This document shows positions 8,504 through 17,736 of a stretch of 64,000 nt of DNA, piece after piece. The translations under genes and the position numbers were made by a program. Below the pieces are notes generated by a model that saw only the letters and a program-made list of their open reading frames with translations, had not been told where the DNA came from and made no database searches. Source of the stretch: Paenibacillus sp. OVF10 (GTDB lineage Bacteria; Bacillota; Bacilli; Paenibacillales; Paenibacillaceae). The DNA is taken from contig CP094668.1 in NCBI GenBank assembly GCA_022836915.1, positions 868,001 through 932,000 of the forward strand. The letters run 5' to 3'. How positions within the stretch are numbered: position 1 is the stretch's first letter; each line of letters opens with the position of its first letter.

Positions 8504-8923
8504 TTAATTTGTTGTAAAACCATTAAAGAGCCAACCATCATTATCTGAGCGAACAAAGTCGAAGTTTAACTCAATGTTACCTTCAGAACCTTTAGTGGTG
8601 ATAACTTTAGCTAACGCTAGCATAAAGTGATTTTTATCTTTTTGGTTGTATCCTCTAAATTCAAGTTCTTCCAAACTTATTTCGTTAAGAAAGCAACTTC
8701 TGAGGTAGATTCTGCGTTCTTGAAAAGTATGGAATTGTTTTGTTGTGATACTTCAACGTCTGAGGAAGATAAGGATCAATATTACGCGTAGTCCTTAGTT
8801 TCCATAGCAGAAATTATTTTAAAAGTCAGATTGAGTGGTGGTAAAGATCCAGAAGCAGTAGGATGGCGGATACACGGACCTCAATAATTGTATTGGAAAG
8901 TATGATAAAATCCGGGTATTCAC
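8504..8923 (-). pseudogene. Frameshifted hypothetical protein (NTF2-like fold possible)
   Basis: On the minus strand the frame upstream of the stop at 8504-8506 reads LEFRGYNQKDKNHFMLALAK, then GSEGNIELNFDFVRSDNDGW and LFNGFTTN. Upstream, in other frames, come NNSILFKNAESTSEVAFLTK and LTFKIISAMETKDYANIDPYL, which join if single bases are corrected in short A or T runs. A GTG at 8923 follows a GGTGAG site. The order, a helix with METKDYA followed by a charged beta sheet ending GW.F, resembles small NTF2-like proteins such as the lipoprotein at 18636. At least three shifts are needed, so it may truly be dead. Confidence 0.5.
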
Positions 8924-9019
8924 CTCACCTCTTTCTAATGTACAAAATAATTTTGATTTTTTTGTAACTTATTTGGGTATAAATCGTTTATATTGATAAA
9001 TGGGAGGGATTTCAAGCAT

Positions 9020-9730
9020 ATGAAAAAAAGATTATTTTCTCAATCTTAACTACAGTTACAATTATGTCAGGAGTACTCGGATCAGCGTATTCAGCCGGTG
9101 TGATCAAATTGAACGTCAATGGAAGCAACTTACAAACTGATGTGGCTCCAAAAATGGACAAAAACCGTGTCATGGTACCCATTAGTTTTGTCTCCAAAGC
9201 CTTAGGTGCATCTGTCTCTTGGAACAATAAAACACAGACCGTTTCCATCAATACAACCGGTATCCCTTACGAAAATGTGTGGGATGAGAACATGAAAGAT
9301 GTTGGACCTTATCAATTAGCAAGTATAAATAACACGGTACAGGTTTTCCTTACTGGAGTTGATATTGGAGATGAAGATCTCTTAAAGAAATCAACAACCA
9401 CACTAGATTTGGATCGCTTGAAACAAGAACATTCTTCTATGGGACCAACCATGTTGTCTACTAAAATTCTGGATATGAAAACCCTTAAAAAAATCTAAAT
9501 GGCCAAAGACCAGAGTATTTGGTCAGAGTAGGCATCCAAACGGGGGAGATGAACTTAAAGTAAGTCATTGGGATCTGACCGTAACGTTGGCTCCAACCGT
9601 CGATAATGGAACGACCATTTCTACTGGAGGAAAAATGGAATACGTAGTCAGCAAACGCGAAGTTGTAAAATCAACTGCAGTGGATGTTCAACGCGTATTT
9701 CCTGGATACACGCTAGGAACATCTAAATAG
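9020..9730 (+). CDS. Secreted protein with copper amine oxidase N-terminal (stalk) domain, frameshifted
   Basis: ATG 9020 after GGGAGGGAT begins a signal peptide once one A is added to the A7 run (MKKKIIFSILTTVTIMSG, then SAYS). Residues 30-80 are a copper amine oxidase N-terminal stalk domain: IKLNVNGSNL, then KNRVMVPISFVSKALGASVSWNN. The frame breaks again in A runs near 9488 and around 9505-9550, after which the fragments PEYLVRVGIQTG and LKVSHWDLTVTLAPTVDNG lead to the stop at 9730. This domain usually anchors or displays proteins at the Paenibacillus surface. The C-terminal part is not recognised. Confidence 0.65.
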
Positions 9731-9737
9731 TGAAGGC

Positions 9738-9783
9738 AAAAGAAGCCGAGGCGACTAATTATGAGTCGTTTCGGCTTCTTTTC
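9738..9783. terminator. Bidirectional terminator
   Basis: The stem AAAGAAGCCGA with GGCGACT pairs with AGTCGTT and TCGGCTTCTTT around a short loop. It lies between two convergent genes and can end both. Confidence 0.85.
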
Positions 9784-9799
9784 TAGAGTTCCAGAGTTC

Positions 9800-10897
9800 C
9801 TATTTGGTTTGGAACGCAATCAAAGCTGGGGTTGATAATCCTCCTGCTGATGCTGCAGTAATGGTCCGAGTAAGACTTTGCCCTGCCGATAATTTGACCT
9901 CAGCAATAAGGACACCTTCCTGATATTGAATTTTACCCGCGACTTTATCCGGAGGACTAGCTAGATTGGGTACTTTGTATGTTACATTGTCTCCGCTCCA
10001 TTTCACGGCTCCACCGTAAGGTTTTACGCGAGATCCCATGTAGATGCTAATTGTTTTTTCGGCGGTTGTTGGATTTGAAAGATTGACAGTGAGCGTATAT
10101 TTCACACCATAATGACCTTTGTTACTGGCTGCTGCGTTCGTACTGTCGTACGAAGCCGCTTGGGTCATCAAGTTATCGCTCTGTCCATTACTCATATTGT
10201 AGTATCTCCATCCACTACCTGCAGTGTAGCTTACACTACTTGCAATTTCAGCGAAATCCCAGGAACCACGAGGATGGACTGAATCATTACCACCTGTGAA
10301 GTAGGAAATAATCGGGGTTTGGTTCAGTCTCAGATCTGCTGTGGTACTTGTTGCAGCAACCGAACGCAATCGATATGACATAGCAGTAGACGTCGTATTG
10401 GTGACCGTAAATTCGATGAGGCCACCAATCAACTGGTTATTAGGCACGATCCACTCTTTAATAACCCCCAGTTTACCCGCTGGTACAGAGGTATCGGTTG
10501 GCGTGATTGCATCCATGGTGTCACCCACCAAAGCAGCTGCAGTACATCTACCCTGTTCAACGAACGAAGTAATCGGCGCAATGGTACTTTTTACGTTATG
10601 AATGGAGTATGCGGAAGCATTATTGTTACCGATTGTGATCCCATACTTCATGCTGGAGCCTCTATTATTAAGGTGCCATACAAACATGCGGTATTTTACA
10701 GAGGTTTTGCCGGAAGCAGTATCATGCCATAACGTACAGTATCCATCCTTAAATGGCGTATTTGCATTGATGGTTTCATGGTTATCCGAAATAACAAACC
10801 GAGTATCTGTTTTCGCTTTAGTTCCTACCAGTTGGTTTGGTGCAGACTCTGGAACAACAAATGAGACTTTGGTTTTCGGAATTTGATTACATGACAT
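9800..10897 (-). CDS. Hypothetical 365-residue beta-rich protein, no signal peptide
   Basis: ATG 10897 (MSCNQIPKTKVSFVVPESAP) is chosen because GGGGATAT precedes it; an in-frame ATG at 10945 lacks a site. The protein is intact, rich in Thr, Ser, Asn and Gly, and has repeated beta-strand patterns (FVVPESAPNQLVGTK, WIVPNNQLIGGLIEFTVTN, KYTLTVNLSNPTTAEKTISIYMGSRVKPYGG). It looks like a surface or structural beta-sandwich protein but has no secretion signal and no recognised domain. The SigO-type motif at 11032-11064 lies about 135 bases upstream. Confidence 0.8.
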   Translation of the reverse strand: MSCNQIPKTKVSFVVPESAPNQLVGTKAKTDTRFVISDNHETINANTPFKDGYCTLWHDTASGKTSVKYRMFVWHLNNRGSSMKYGITIGNNNASAYSIHNVKSTIAPITSFVEQGRCTAAALVGDTMDAITPTDTSVPAGKLGVIKEWIVPNNQLIGGLIEFTVTNTTSTAMSYRLRSVAATSTTADLRLNQTPIISYFTGGNDSVHPRGSWDFAEIASSVSYTAGSGWRYYNMSNGQSDNLMTQAASYDSTNAAASNKGHYGVKYTLTVNLSNPTTAEKTISIYMGSRVKPYGGAVKWSGDNVTYKVPNLASPPDKVAGKIQYQEGVLIAEVKLSAGQSLTRTITAASAGGLSTPALIAFQTK

Positions 10898-11599
10898 AGA
10901 GATATCCCCTTTATATAGATGTTTTCCACAATTGTTTAACTTCATGGGATAAAACTGTCTAGTGTATCCCTCACTAGTGCAGCTATGAGTAGAAGTTAAT
11001 CATTCTGTGAGAAGAGTTATTCACTCTTCACTATGTAGGAAATTATCTAAGAAGATATACAACCTAATTGATATTCTTTCGTAAAGTATTTTTAGTGTAT
11101 GCCATCACCTTGGTAAGAAGCACAAGTGAAATGAGGAATTGAGTGTAAAGATATAACAGAAATTAAAGAAGAAGCCGACCTACTTGATGGCTGAATTTAT
11201 TCAAACAACCAGCACAGTAGTTCCAACTTGCGGTATAAAGAAATGAGATGGATCTGGTGAGAAGGGATTTAAATTTGAGTTTGTGCGGACCTTTAGTATG
11301 GTTGGCAACCGTTTTAATTGCTTCAAGATAATAACATCCCAATCAAGGGTATGAAGGGACCTAAATAGTTCGATCTGTAAACTGTACAAGAGAAACAAGA
11401 GAATTTTTGTAGTATTCTTAATGCTATAAAATAGTTTTGAGGTAGTTATAGCGTGTAAAATGCCTAGAACCAAGCGGCCAGCATATATCCAGCGACAAAT
11501 GGTTTTGAAGGAGACAGTACATCAGCATGGATGCGGAAACGTATATATAGAAGAAATAAAGGAAAGCTGTGCAGCCTTAAGTTGAAAAATCTAGACACG
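10898..11599. other. Intergenic region without a convincing gene
   Basis: Apart from the promoter motif at 11032-11064, I see no open frame with good start and codon use. A plus-strand stretch near 11459-11560 reads MPRTKRPAYIQRQMVLKETV and may be a trace of an old gene, but stops interrupt it on both sides. Confidence 0.5.
11032..11064 (-). promoter_or_regulatory. Putative SigO/RsoA-type promoter, copy 2
   Basis: Read on the minus strand: GGTTGTAT (11064-11057), 17 bases, CCTACATA (11039-11032), then GTGAAGAG downstream. It points to the 365-residue protein gene. The downstream bases are also shared with the amidase copy. Confidence 0.65.
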
Positions 11600-11643
11600 A
11601 CACAAAAAGATTAAGAACGATTAGGTTCTTAATCTTTTTGTGT
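11600..11643. terminator. Strong terminator after the amidase gene
   Basis: A 19-base perfect stem (ACACAAAAAGATTAAGAAC and its complement) sits immediately past the minus-strand amidase stop. Both arms are A/T tracts, so it may work in both directions. Confidence 0.85.
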
Positions 11644-11649
11644 TATGAA

Positions 11650-12221
11650 TTAAATAGGAGGGAGGGTCATGGCAAAGCTGTTAATGCCGTTCGCAATTAC
11701 GCGGGCACACGTTTGTTTATTGGCAACCAACATATTGCGATCCGATGCTGTATCAATAAACAGCATTTTAGGTAGAATAGCCCATGCTCGGGTGTTCTTA
11801 GGATCGATAACATGAATATTGGATCCGCCACGTTGGCTCGGTGCTTTCTTCACCCCACGATTGGTCTTGCCCAGTGCGGCAACCAGTGCATTGTTGACGG
11901 CGTTAGCCAATGAAGTGGTGTAGCTGCTTGCATTATCGTGGGTCCATGTTTCGATACCTGTACCCCCACCGGCATTAATGTGGAGACTTACATAAATGTC
12001 GGCCCCGAAATTGTTGGACCCCACAGCGCGATCCGGGTTTTCTGGATAGGTATCAGTGGAGCGACTCATCTGGACCGTAGCGCCGAGTTTCTCCAGTTCG
12101 GTCTTTAGAAATTTACCGATATCGAGTACGATTGCTGCCTCTGTGTACCCGCCACCTACAGCCCCTGGGTCTTTTCAGCCATGTCCGGGGTCAACGAAAA
12201 CCTGTAACCATTAAGTGTCAT
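11650..12221 (-). CDS. N-acetylmuramoyl-L-alanine amidase (Amidase_3), probably defective
   Basis: Read from ATG 12221 (MTLNGYR, after AGAGAGGA), one base change near 12200 gives VFVDPGHG, the zinc-binding start of an Amidase_3 domain. The next codon is TGA (12175-12177), then KDPGAVGGGYTEAAIVLDIGKF with the second zinc ligand Glu, and DIYVSLHINAGGGTG with the third His. At the usual catalytic Glu near the C-terminus (LPE.LFID) this protein has LPKMLFIDTASD, a Lys. There is no signal peptide. An in-frame stop, a frameshift and the Glu-to-Lys change together suggest decay, though the first two could be sequence errors. The enzyme would cleave the peptide from peptidoglycan. Confidence 0.75.
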
Positions 12222-12278
12222 AAAAGAATGTATCCTCTCTGCTAATCATTTATTTGAAGTGGTTTATTTCCTCTTCAC

Positions 12279-12311
12279 TATGTAGGAAAAGTAAAGTGTC
12301 GTTATACAACC
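12279..12311 (-). promoter_or_regulatory. Putative SigO/RsoA-type promoter, copy 3
   Basis: Minus strand: GGTTGTAT (12311-12304), 17 bases, CCTACATA (12286-12279), followed by GTGAAGAGGAAATA. It lies about 58 bases before the amidase start. Confidence 0.65.
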
Positions 12312-12567
12312 CTAATTTAAAAATTGTCCATACAATGGCCTAAGCGCTTTATGTAAAAAACTAAACTACTGATCCTAAAAGGATAAAAGTATTATTGTGA
12401 ATAGTTACATTCAAAATAACTCAGCACAATCTGTGCTCAATATTTAACAAAACATGTAATATACTTGATCTAAAGTGATGTATATCGTATGAAAATAAGT
12501 AATTTAATGTAATTATATTATTGAAGATAGAATTAATTTTTACATACTAATAAGGAGGAGATCTTTA

Positions 12568-12885
12568 ATGATGATGAAAAAGAGTTGGTTTTCTTTTCTA
12601 TTGGTATTGGTTCTGATGGGGGCATTTTCAAGTCAGGTGTTTGCTGCGAATGACCAAACAGGGACTGTTGTTACAGGTGGTACGAAAGAGAGTAGTCCAA
12701 TTATGGGACAACATCAATACGGGGAACTGGAAGCTGTTCTCCATAGCGGGAACTATAGGGTGAATGTAACACTACAGGAAATTAAATCAGGCACTTGGGT
12801 AAGTATGTATACACTAGTTGCAACTCCTTCAAACCCTAAAGTTAAAACACACTATTATCTAGAAGGGGTAAGCAGTATAGACTAA
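12568..12885 (+). CDS. Small secreted protein of unknown function
   Basis: ATG 12568 follows AAGGAGGAG. The first 27 residues are a classical signal peptide (MMMKKSWFSFLLVLVLMG, cleavage after SSQVFA). The mature part of about 78 residues is predicted beta-rich (GELEAVLHSGNYRVNVTLQEI, VSMYTLVATPSNPKVKTHYYLEG) and resembles a small extracellular beta sandwich. Unlike the neighbours with the SigO-type motif it has a signal peptide. No family recognised. Confidence 0.75.
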   Translation: MMMKKSWFSFLLVLVLMGAFSSQVFAANDQTGTVVTGGTKESSPIMGQHQYGELEAVLHSGNYRVNVTLQEIKSGTWVSMYTLVATPSNPKVKTHYYLEGVSSID

Positions 12886-12952
12886 TAGTTGAGACTTTGA
12901 GTAGCGGTTGGGGTCACCTTTATAATTATATACCTTAATTAACTTTAGTTCT

Positions 12953-12982
12953 GGCAGTCGACAATTTCTCGACTGCCTTTTT
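12953..12982 (+). terminator. Rho-independent terminator
   Basis: GGCAGTCGA pairs with TCGACTGCC across a short loop, followed by five T residues; it ends the small secreted protein gene. Confidence 0.85.
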
Positions 12983-13412
12983 AAGTCCCTCTACGAAACT
13001 ACGTTATACCTACATCCTAATTAACGTTATCTATAATTGAATCATTCAATGACTGATACATAATCACCTAAAGTTTCTTTCTATAAATTTACAACTGACT
13101 TATCCTAATGTATACTAAATCTATTAAAAGATTCATTAATTTTCTTTGTCACATTAAATGAGACAAAGAGGGAGTATGCTAAGTTATTAGCCTATAAATT
13201 AAGGGCTTGTATTAGGAGACTTAACACGGAACACACGTGTATTTAAGTCTCCTTTTTGCGTCCAAAAACAGGAGGATTGTCTTTGCAACATGCAATCACA
13301 ATCAAAAGAAATTAGGTTTTATTTGTAAACTAGTAAGAACCACATGCAATCCCAGCCGGCTGGCGGAGAAAAAACCTCCCGCCTACCGCGGGAGAGTATG
13401 GAGGTAATAAAT
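12983..13412. other. Intergenic region with two hairpins
   Basis: No gene is seen. A terminator-like hairpin lies at 13214-13257 (AGGAGACTTAA with its complement, then TTTTT) with no obvious gene before it, and a GC-rich hairpin at 13377-13395 (CTCCCGC/GCGGGAG type) sits just upstream of the ribosome binding site of the LPD1 gene, where it could affect translation. Confidence 0.6.
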
Positions 13413-14312
13413 ATGAATCAGCTTTCACTTTTCGACTATTTTCCAAATCAAAATGCAGTCTTATCTGCAAATGCTCTAGTACCTGCAGAAACAAAGGGTT
13501 GGGCTCATAGGAACTCGAAGAATTCCTATGTTTATGATGTCGGGGAAGAATTACTTGGTGCAAAAAAACACTTGAGTCAACAATCCAGAGTTGATTGGTC
13601 CAAGATTGAAGAGAATCCTTCGGTGGCATACCAAATGGTCTGCAAGAATGAATTACTAAAGGATTTTGATCTAAGAAGTCTACAGGCTGATGGATTTACT
13701 TCTGAAGCAGCCTTCGCGATTAAATTGATATGGGCACGAGTGTGCCAGCATCCGGAGGATACACCACAAAAGCGGGCGGACTATATTAAGGGCATAAGAG
13801 CACTACAGTCCATCTTGTCCGGAGCCAAGGATGAGGATCGCATGAAGAAAGCTTTTCAGATGCTTAAAGAAGCTTTGTATCAAGCTCGACTTTCAACCTA
13901 TTCCCATAGAATTGATGAGCAACCTGAATTGGTTCGTTCTCAATTTTGGCTCGCATTGGGAGATCGATTTCAATCACTGTTCTATAGTACTCGGCGCGGC
14001 CGTCCTGGCTTGTACAACTTGATTCAGAAAGCATTTTATTCTGAACAGGGTAAGGACTGGAATTGGCTGAACACAAGTAGAGTGAAAAAGACAACCATTA
14101 AAGAGAATAAAGAAAAGTGGGAACGGCTCGTTCCTGAAGAGGTAGTCCGAAAATCCAATGAAGCATCTGGAGTTAATAAACCGGATGACCTAATCGATAT
14201 CTTTGGTGTTAGAGGGGTTCAGTTTGGTAATTGGGTTCAGGATGTCGCTGGGAGGTATCATGTTTTAAGTTGTGGCCACGCCCTAAACGATCTGGTGGGC
14301 CTGTTAAAACCA
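13413..14312 (+). CDS. LPD1-domain protein, C-terminally truncated at a junction
   Basis: ATG 13413 after GGAGGTAA gives MNQLSLFDYFPNQNAV. The protein is mostly helical and near residue 265 contains DIFGVRGVQFGNWVQDVAGRYHVL, the signature of LPD1 (large polyvalent protein-associated domain 1), found in phage and plasmid proteins. After CGHALNDLVGLL the frame continues as KPMLLQPLVPGEIKK, which is the N-terminus of the following DNA ligase, not LPD1 sequence. The usual continuation of the LPD1 domain is missing, so a deletion seems to have joined the two genes. The role is unknown; the family is associated with mobile elements. Confidence 0.75.
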
Positions 14313-15174
14313 ATGTTATTACAGCCATTAGTACCTGGTGAGATTAAAAAGATTGGAAGTCCAGCATTAAGTGGGACGGATTTAGAATATTAATTCACTA
14401 CGATAATGGTAGGGTACGTGCATATACAAGACATGGAACTGAAGTAACTGAACGCTTTCCGGAGCTTCAAGAAAAAGTTATCAGTTAAAACGGCCATCCT
14501 GGATGGAGAATGCATCGCTTTTGATGTTACTCAACCAAAAGATCAGCCACCGAAGATCTGGTGGGACGATGCAATGACCCGTTTTCACACGAAAAAGTCT
14601 ACCGCCGTCAAATCAATCTGTAAAACCTTAAAAGCTCATTTTCCGATATGGGACGTCTTGTGGGTCGATGGCCAGTCGGTAACAACGATGACATTTGATA
14701 AGAGGCGTGAACTTCTTCAGACGTTGTTAACCCCATCTGAGACAATATCCATAACACCTTTGTATGATGATGGTCTCCAGCTCTTCTTAGGAGTAAAACA
14801 ACAAGGCTTAGAGGGCATAGTTCAGTACAACAGTGATGCGCCATATTTTTTAAATTCAAGACCCAAGAATGTAATTACAAAAATAAAGGCATATCAATAT
14901 GTAACTTGCCAGGTCTCAGCAACTCGAAAAGGAGCATTTGGCTGGGGACTACAATTGAATGGTAAATACGTGGGGGTACTTGAATTTCCACCACATAGAG
15001 ATATACTATCTAAGTTTCATCATGTATCAAAGAAACTTTGTAAGAAATGAGAATAAGAATTGGATTTATCTTGAACCAGTTTTAAGTTGCAAAGTTCGAT
15101 TTCAGTGCTTTACCCAAGATGGTAAACTCAGATCACCAATAATAGAGGAACTAGTTGATTTAACTGTAGCATAA
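14313..15174 (+). CDS. ATP-dependent DNA ligase, YoqV type (three frameshifts)
   Basis: The ligase starts at KPMLLQPLVPGEI. Adding one A in the A5 run near 14345 gives KDWKSSIKWDGFRILIHYDNGRVRAY, containing ligase motif I KWDG with the adenylated Lys. One further indel near 14490 joins it to KTAILDGECIAFDV, containing the DGE motif. Later come LEGIVQYN (motif IV) and an oligonucleotide-binding part that continues, after an indel near 15045, as NKNWIYLEPVLSCKVRFQCF to the stop at 15174. Length of about 285 residues fits SP-beta YoqV-like ligases, which seal nicks using ATP. No free ribosome binding site is visible because the gene is fused to the LPD1 frame. Confidence 0.75.
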
Positions 15175-15248
15175 CGAGGTGCGGAGCCTGTGAGACTAAC
15201 AAATTCCCACCTGTACCTATAACGAATTCTATAGTGAGGTGTATTCGT

Positions 15249-15915
15249 ATGTGCGGCAGATTTACAATTATAGATCCCATTGAAAGCATAATGGAACGAT
15301 ACTTGGCTTCAGACGTTAAAGGCTTTGATTATCGTCCAAATTATAATGTTGCCCCTATGCAGTTTATCGCGTCAATCATTGCAACCAGTAATGGTAATCG
15401 CTTAGGTTCACTCCGGTGGGGCTTGGTACCATCATGGGCTAAAGATGACAAAATCGGATCTAAGATGATAAATGCACGAGCTGAAACGCTAACCGAGAAA
15501 CCTGCATTTAGGCGGCTGGTCAGTACCAAGAGGTGCATCATTCCCTGTTCAGGTTTTTATGAGTGGAAAAAGGATGACTCCGGAAAGCAGCCAATACGAA
15601 TCTTAATGAGAGATGGCTCCATATTCTCCCTTGCCGGTCTGTATGACACTTGGTTGGATCCGGACGGAAACAAATTATCAACGTGTATTATCACCACCGA
15701 GCCTAATATTCTTATGGCTGAAATCCACAACCGTATGCCGGCCATTATTAGACCGCAAGATGAAGCAGAGTGGGTTAAATAGGGAAACGGACAAAAAAAG
15801 CGTTTTAGGACTTCTTAGACCGTTTGCATCCGAAGAAATGCGTGCATACAAGGTTGACTCTTCAGTAGGTAATGTTAAGAACAATGATAAAGAGTTAATC
15901 CGAGAAGTTTCATAA
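15249..15915 (+). CDS. SRAP-domain protein, YoqW/YedK type (one frameshift)
   Basis: ATG 15249 gives MCGRF with Cys2, the residue that crosslinks to abasic sites after Met removal. Further hallmarks are YRPNYNVAPM, WGLVPSWA, NARAET, PCSGFYEW (catalytic Glu) and EIHNRMPAI (catalytic His). The frame closes at 15781, but removing one G from the GGG near 15773 gives EWLNRETDKKSVLGLLRP and extends to the natural C-terminus at 15915, about 221 residues. SRAP proteins shield abasic sites in single-stranded DNA. Its position after an ATP-dependent ligase matches yoqV-yoqW in phage SP-beta. Confidence 0.88.
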
Positions 15916-16279
15916 AGAAATAGTAAAACGTTAGGACGGCGATAGTCGTCCCTATTTGTCTGTCTCCGGAAGTATGAGCCCCCTTGGCACGTACCGCGGA
16001 TCGTGGCCGAGTAAGTAAGGGAGAGACTCATGTCACGCTGTTTTCATCCGATCTGAAAGATTGGTCTTGACGATAAACTTAATATCTATTCAGAATCTTT
16101 GCTGGAATTTTAGAATGATATCCCTGAGAGAATGTTTTTCAGTGCATAATTTTAATTCATCGGATTAAATATTCCTCAAAATCAATATCTTTGCCAAATA
16201 GGAAATTTAAAGCGAAAATCAGAGATTAAATAGTTTTTTTCGGTTGAAAAATGATACAATAACAATTGTATTACATTTT
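15916..16279. other. Intergenic region with a hairpin
   Basis: The near palindrome GGACGGCGATAGTCGTCC at about 15932-15950 can act as the terminator of the SRAP gene. The rest is AT-rich and carries no open frame that I can support. Confidence 0.55.
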
Positions 16280-16696
16280 ATGGGAGAGGTGAGATATATT
16301 ATTACTAAAAAAACTTTTCAGCGTCTACTGATCTCATTCGTAAGCTTATTATTCCTTTCAATTATTGCAATGTTGATTATATTCTACATGGATGATAAGC
16401 AAGGAGCTGAGCTTCCGTTAGCTCTATCATTAGGAGAATCGATGATTGTATTTTTACTAGGTTCTTTGTTTATGTTGTATCCAATTCTTATTTTAGCTTT
16501 TGCAGTACCATTTTTAATTCTTAAGTATTATGAAGTGAACATAATGATTCGCGCTCTGGTTTACTTGGTTACAGGCGTGATTTGTATGATTACACCTACT
16601 CCTATTGAGAAATATGATTATTTCTATATAGTGATCGCCCTAATCTTTGCTTTGATCGACTTCACCTGGTCAAGAACAAGTATGGCGAAAGACTGA
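16280..16696 (+). CDS. Hypothetical membrane protein, four helices
   Basis: The open frame includes four clear membrane helices (LLISFVSLLFLSIIAMLIIFY; LGESMIVFLLGSLFMLYPILI; IMIRALVYLVTGVICMI; YFYIVIALIFALIDF) and a short positively charged N-terminus, ITKKTFQR. The start is uncertain: ATG 16280 and GTG 16289 flank a GGGAGAGGTGAG sequence that could be the ribosome binding site of a rarer downstream start. No family is recognised. It stands alone between the SRAP gene and a phosphodiester-glycosidase gene. Confidence 0.65.
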   Translation: MGEVRYIITKKTFQRLLISFVSLLFLSIIAMLIIFYMDDKQGAELPLALSLGESMIVFLLGSLFMLYPILILAFAVPFLILKYYEVNIMIRALVYLVTGVICMITPTPIEKYDYFYIVIALIFALIDFTWSRTSMAKD

Positions 16697-16727
16697 TGAT
16701 AGATACCAAACTTTTTAATAATAATGT

Positions 16728-16761
16728 GGTTGTAACTCTCTCTTAATTTTCACCCTATATA
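16728..16761 (+). promoter_or_regulatory. Putative SigO/RsoA-type promoter, copy 4
   Basis: GGTTGTAA, 18 bases, CCTATATA, 37 bases before the start of the phosphodiester-glycosidase gene at 16799. Spacing is one base longer than in the other four copies. Confidence 0.6.
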
Positions 16762-16798
16762 TGCAAGGGTAAAATTAAAAAATGAGGAGAGAAACAAA

Positions 16799-17521
16799 AT
16801 GGCAAACTATGAATACTATTCTTGGAAACACATTCCTGCTGCGATTGTGACACAACACATCATTAAAACTCCGTTAAGCAACATTAAATCGGAAACGGTT
16901 CTTCGGCCATTGAATAAGACCACATATGTGGGCATTAATGGCGGATTTTTCGAAGCAACCCAAGGTTATAGCGTCCCACCAACGGGAGGCTCCTCGATTA
17001 TTTACGTCAGTGGTGAAGAAAACCAGACTGTTACCTATGAAGGTAGAACTCTTAAAAAGAACTATTTGTCTAATACAGGGGTAAATGGTAACGAAATCTC
17101 CAGAAAGTCAGCTGTGTTTTATCGAGATATGAATGGCTCACTTAAAGCCACACATCTGTATGTTAAAAACGTAAATGAGGTTTATCAATACTATCCGAAA
17201 TCAGTAGTAGAGATGGTGATTGGAGGTAATGATTACAATCTCGAGAGTTGGGGAGGGTCCTCAATCAAAGGAGAGCTTGGATATTATCTGTCAATTCCAA
17301 GAACTATCTTGGCTTGGAAAAACAACGATGCATACCTAATCGCAGGTCAGGGGAGCGTACCATTCATGCGGGATATCATGGATGATCTCGGTTTGAATGC
17401 TGTAAACTCGATTATGTTGGACGGATCGGGATCAACCCAAATGCAAATTGGTAATCCGAAAAGTAATCCAGTTGACAGTAACCGTTATGTCTATAACATG
17501 ATTCGGGTGAAAACAACCTAA
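16799..17521 (+). CDS. Phosphodiester glycosidase-domain (NAGPA/DUF2233) protein, no signal peptide
   Basis: ATG 16799 follows GAGGAGAG. The 240-residue product has the NAGPA-domain pattern: YVGINGGFFEAT near residue 40, VIGGNDYNL in the middle, and SIMLDGSGSTQM near the C-terminus, with a final YNMIRVK strand. The family includes enzymes that remove N-acetylglucosamine from phosphodiesters and sporulation or cell-wall relatives. No signal peptide is present, which is unusual because family members normally act outside the cytoplasm. A paralogue lies on the other strand at 19295, and both have the SigO-type motif. Confidence 0.85.
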   Translation: MANYEYYSWKHIPAAIVTQHIIKTPLSNIKSETVLRPLNKTTYVGINGGFFEATQGYSVPPTGGSSIIYVSGEENQTVTYEGRTLKKNYLSNTGVNGNEISRKSAVFYRDMNGSLKATHLYVKNVNEVYQYYPKSVVEMVIGGNDYNLESWGGSSIKGELGYYLSIPRTILAWKNNDAYLIAGQGSVPFMRDIMDDLGLNAVNSIMLDGSGSTQMQIGNPKSNPVDSNRYVYNMIRVKTT

Positions 17522-17544
17522 TAGCTACAATACCCTTGCTCATT

Positions 17545-17574
17545 AAATAAGCTGCCAACATGGCAGCTTATTTT
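17545..17574 (+). terminator. Rho-independent terminator
   Basis: AAATAAGCTGCC pairs with GGCAGCTTATTTT around a five-base loop, 24 bases after the glycosidase stop. Confidence 0.9.
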
Positions 17575-17736
17575 CTGTCGAAGGCAAGAGCAGACCAAAT
17601 TCAGACTGGAGACAGTTTAATGAAAGTCACATTCTTCATATTTCAGTAAGCTCGAAGTTTCCAGAGCTGTTTATCGAGAGTGATAATCAAATTACATTCG
17701 CTAGTTCAGTAAACTATAGATCCACTTTGATTAGTA

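Noticed and set aside
8641..8650. Another GGTTGTAT considered as a sixth copy of the sigma motif
   Set aside because: No CCTAYATA at the right distance, and it lies inside the coding remnant at 8504-8923.
11201..11473. Minus-strand frame of 90 codons between the 365-residue gene and the amidase
   Set aside because: No ribosome binding site, no relatives recognised, and a strange composition; I cannot support it.
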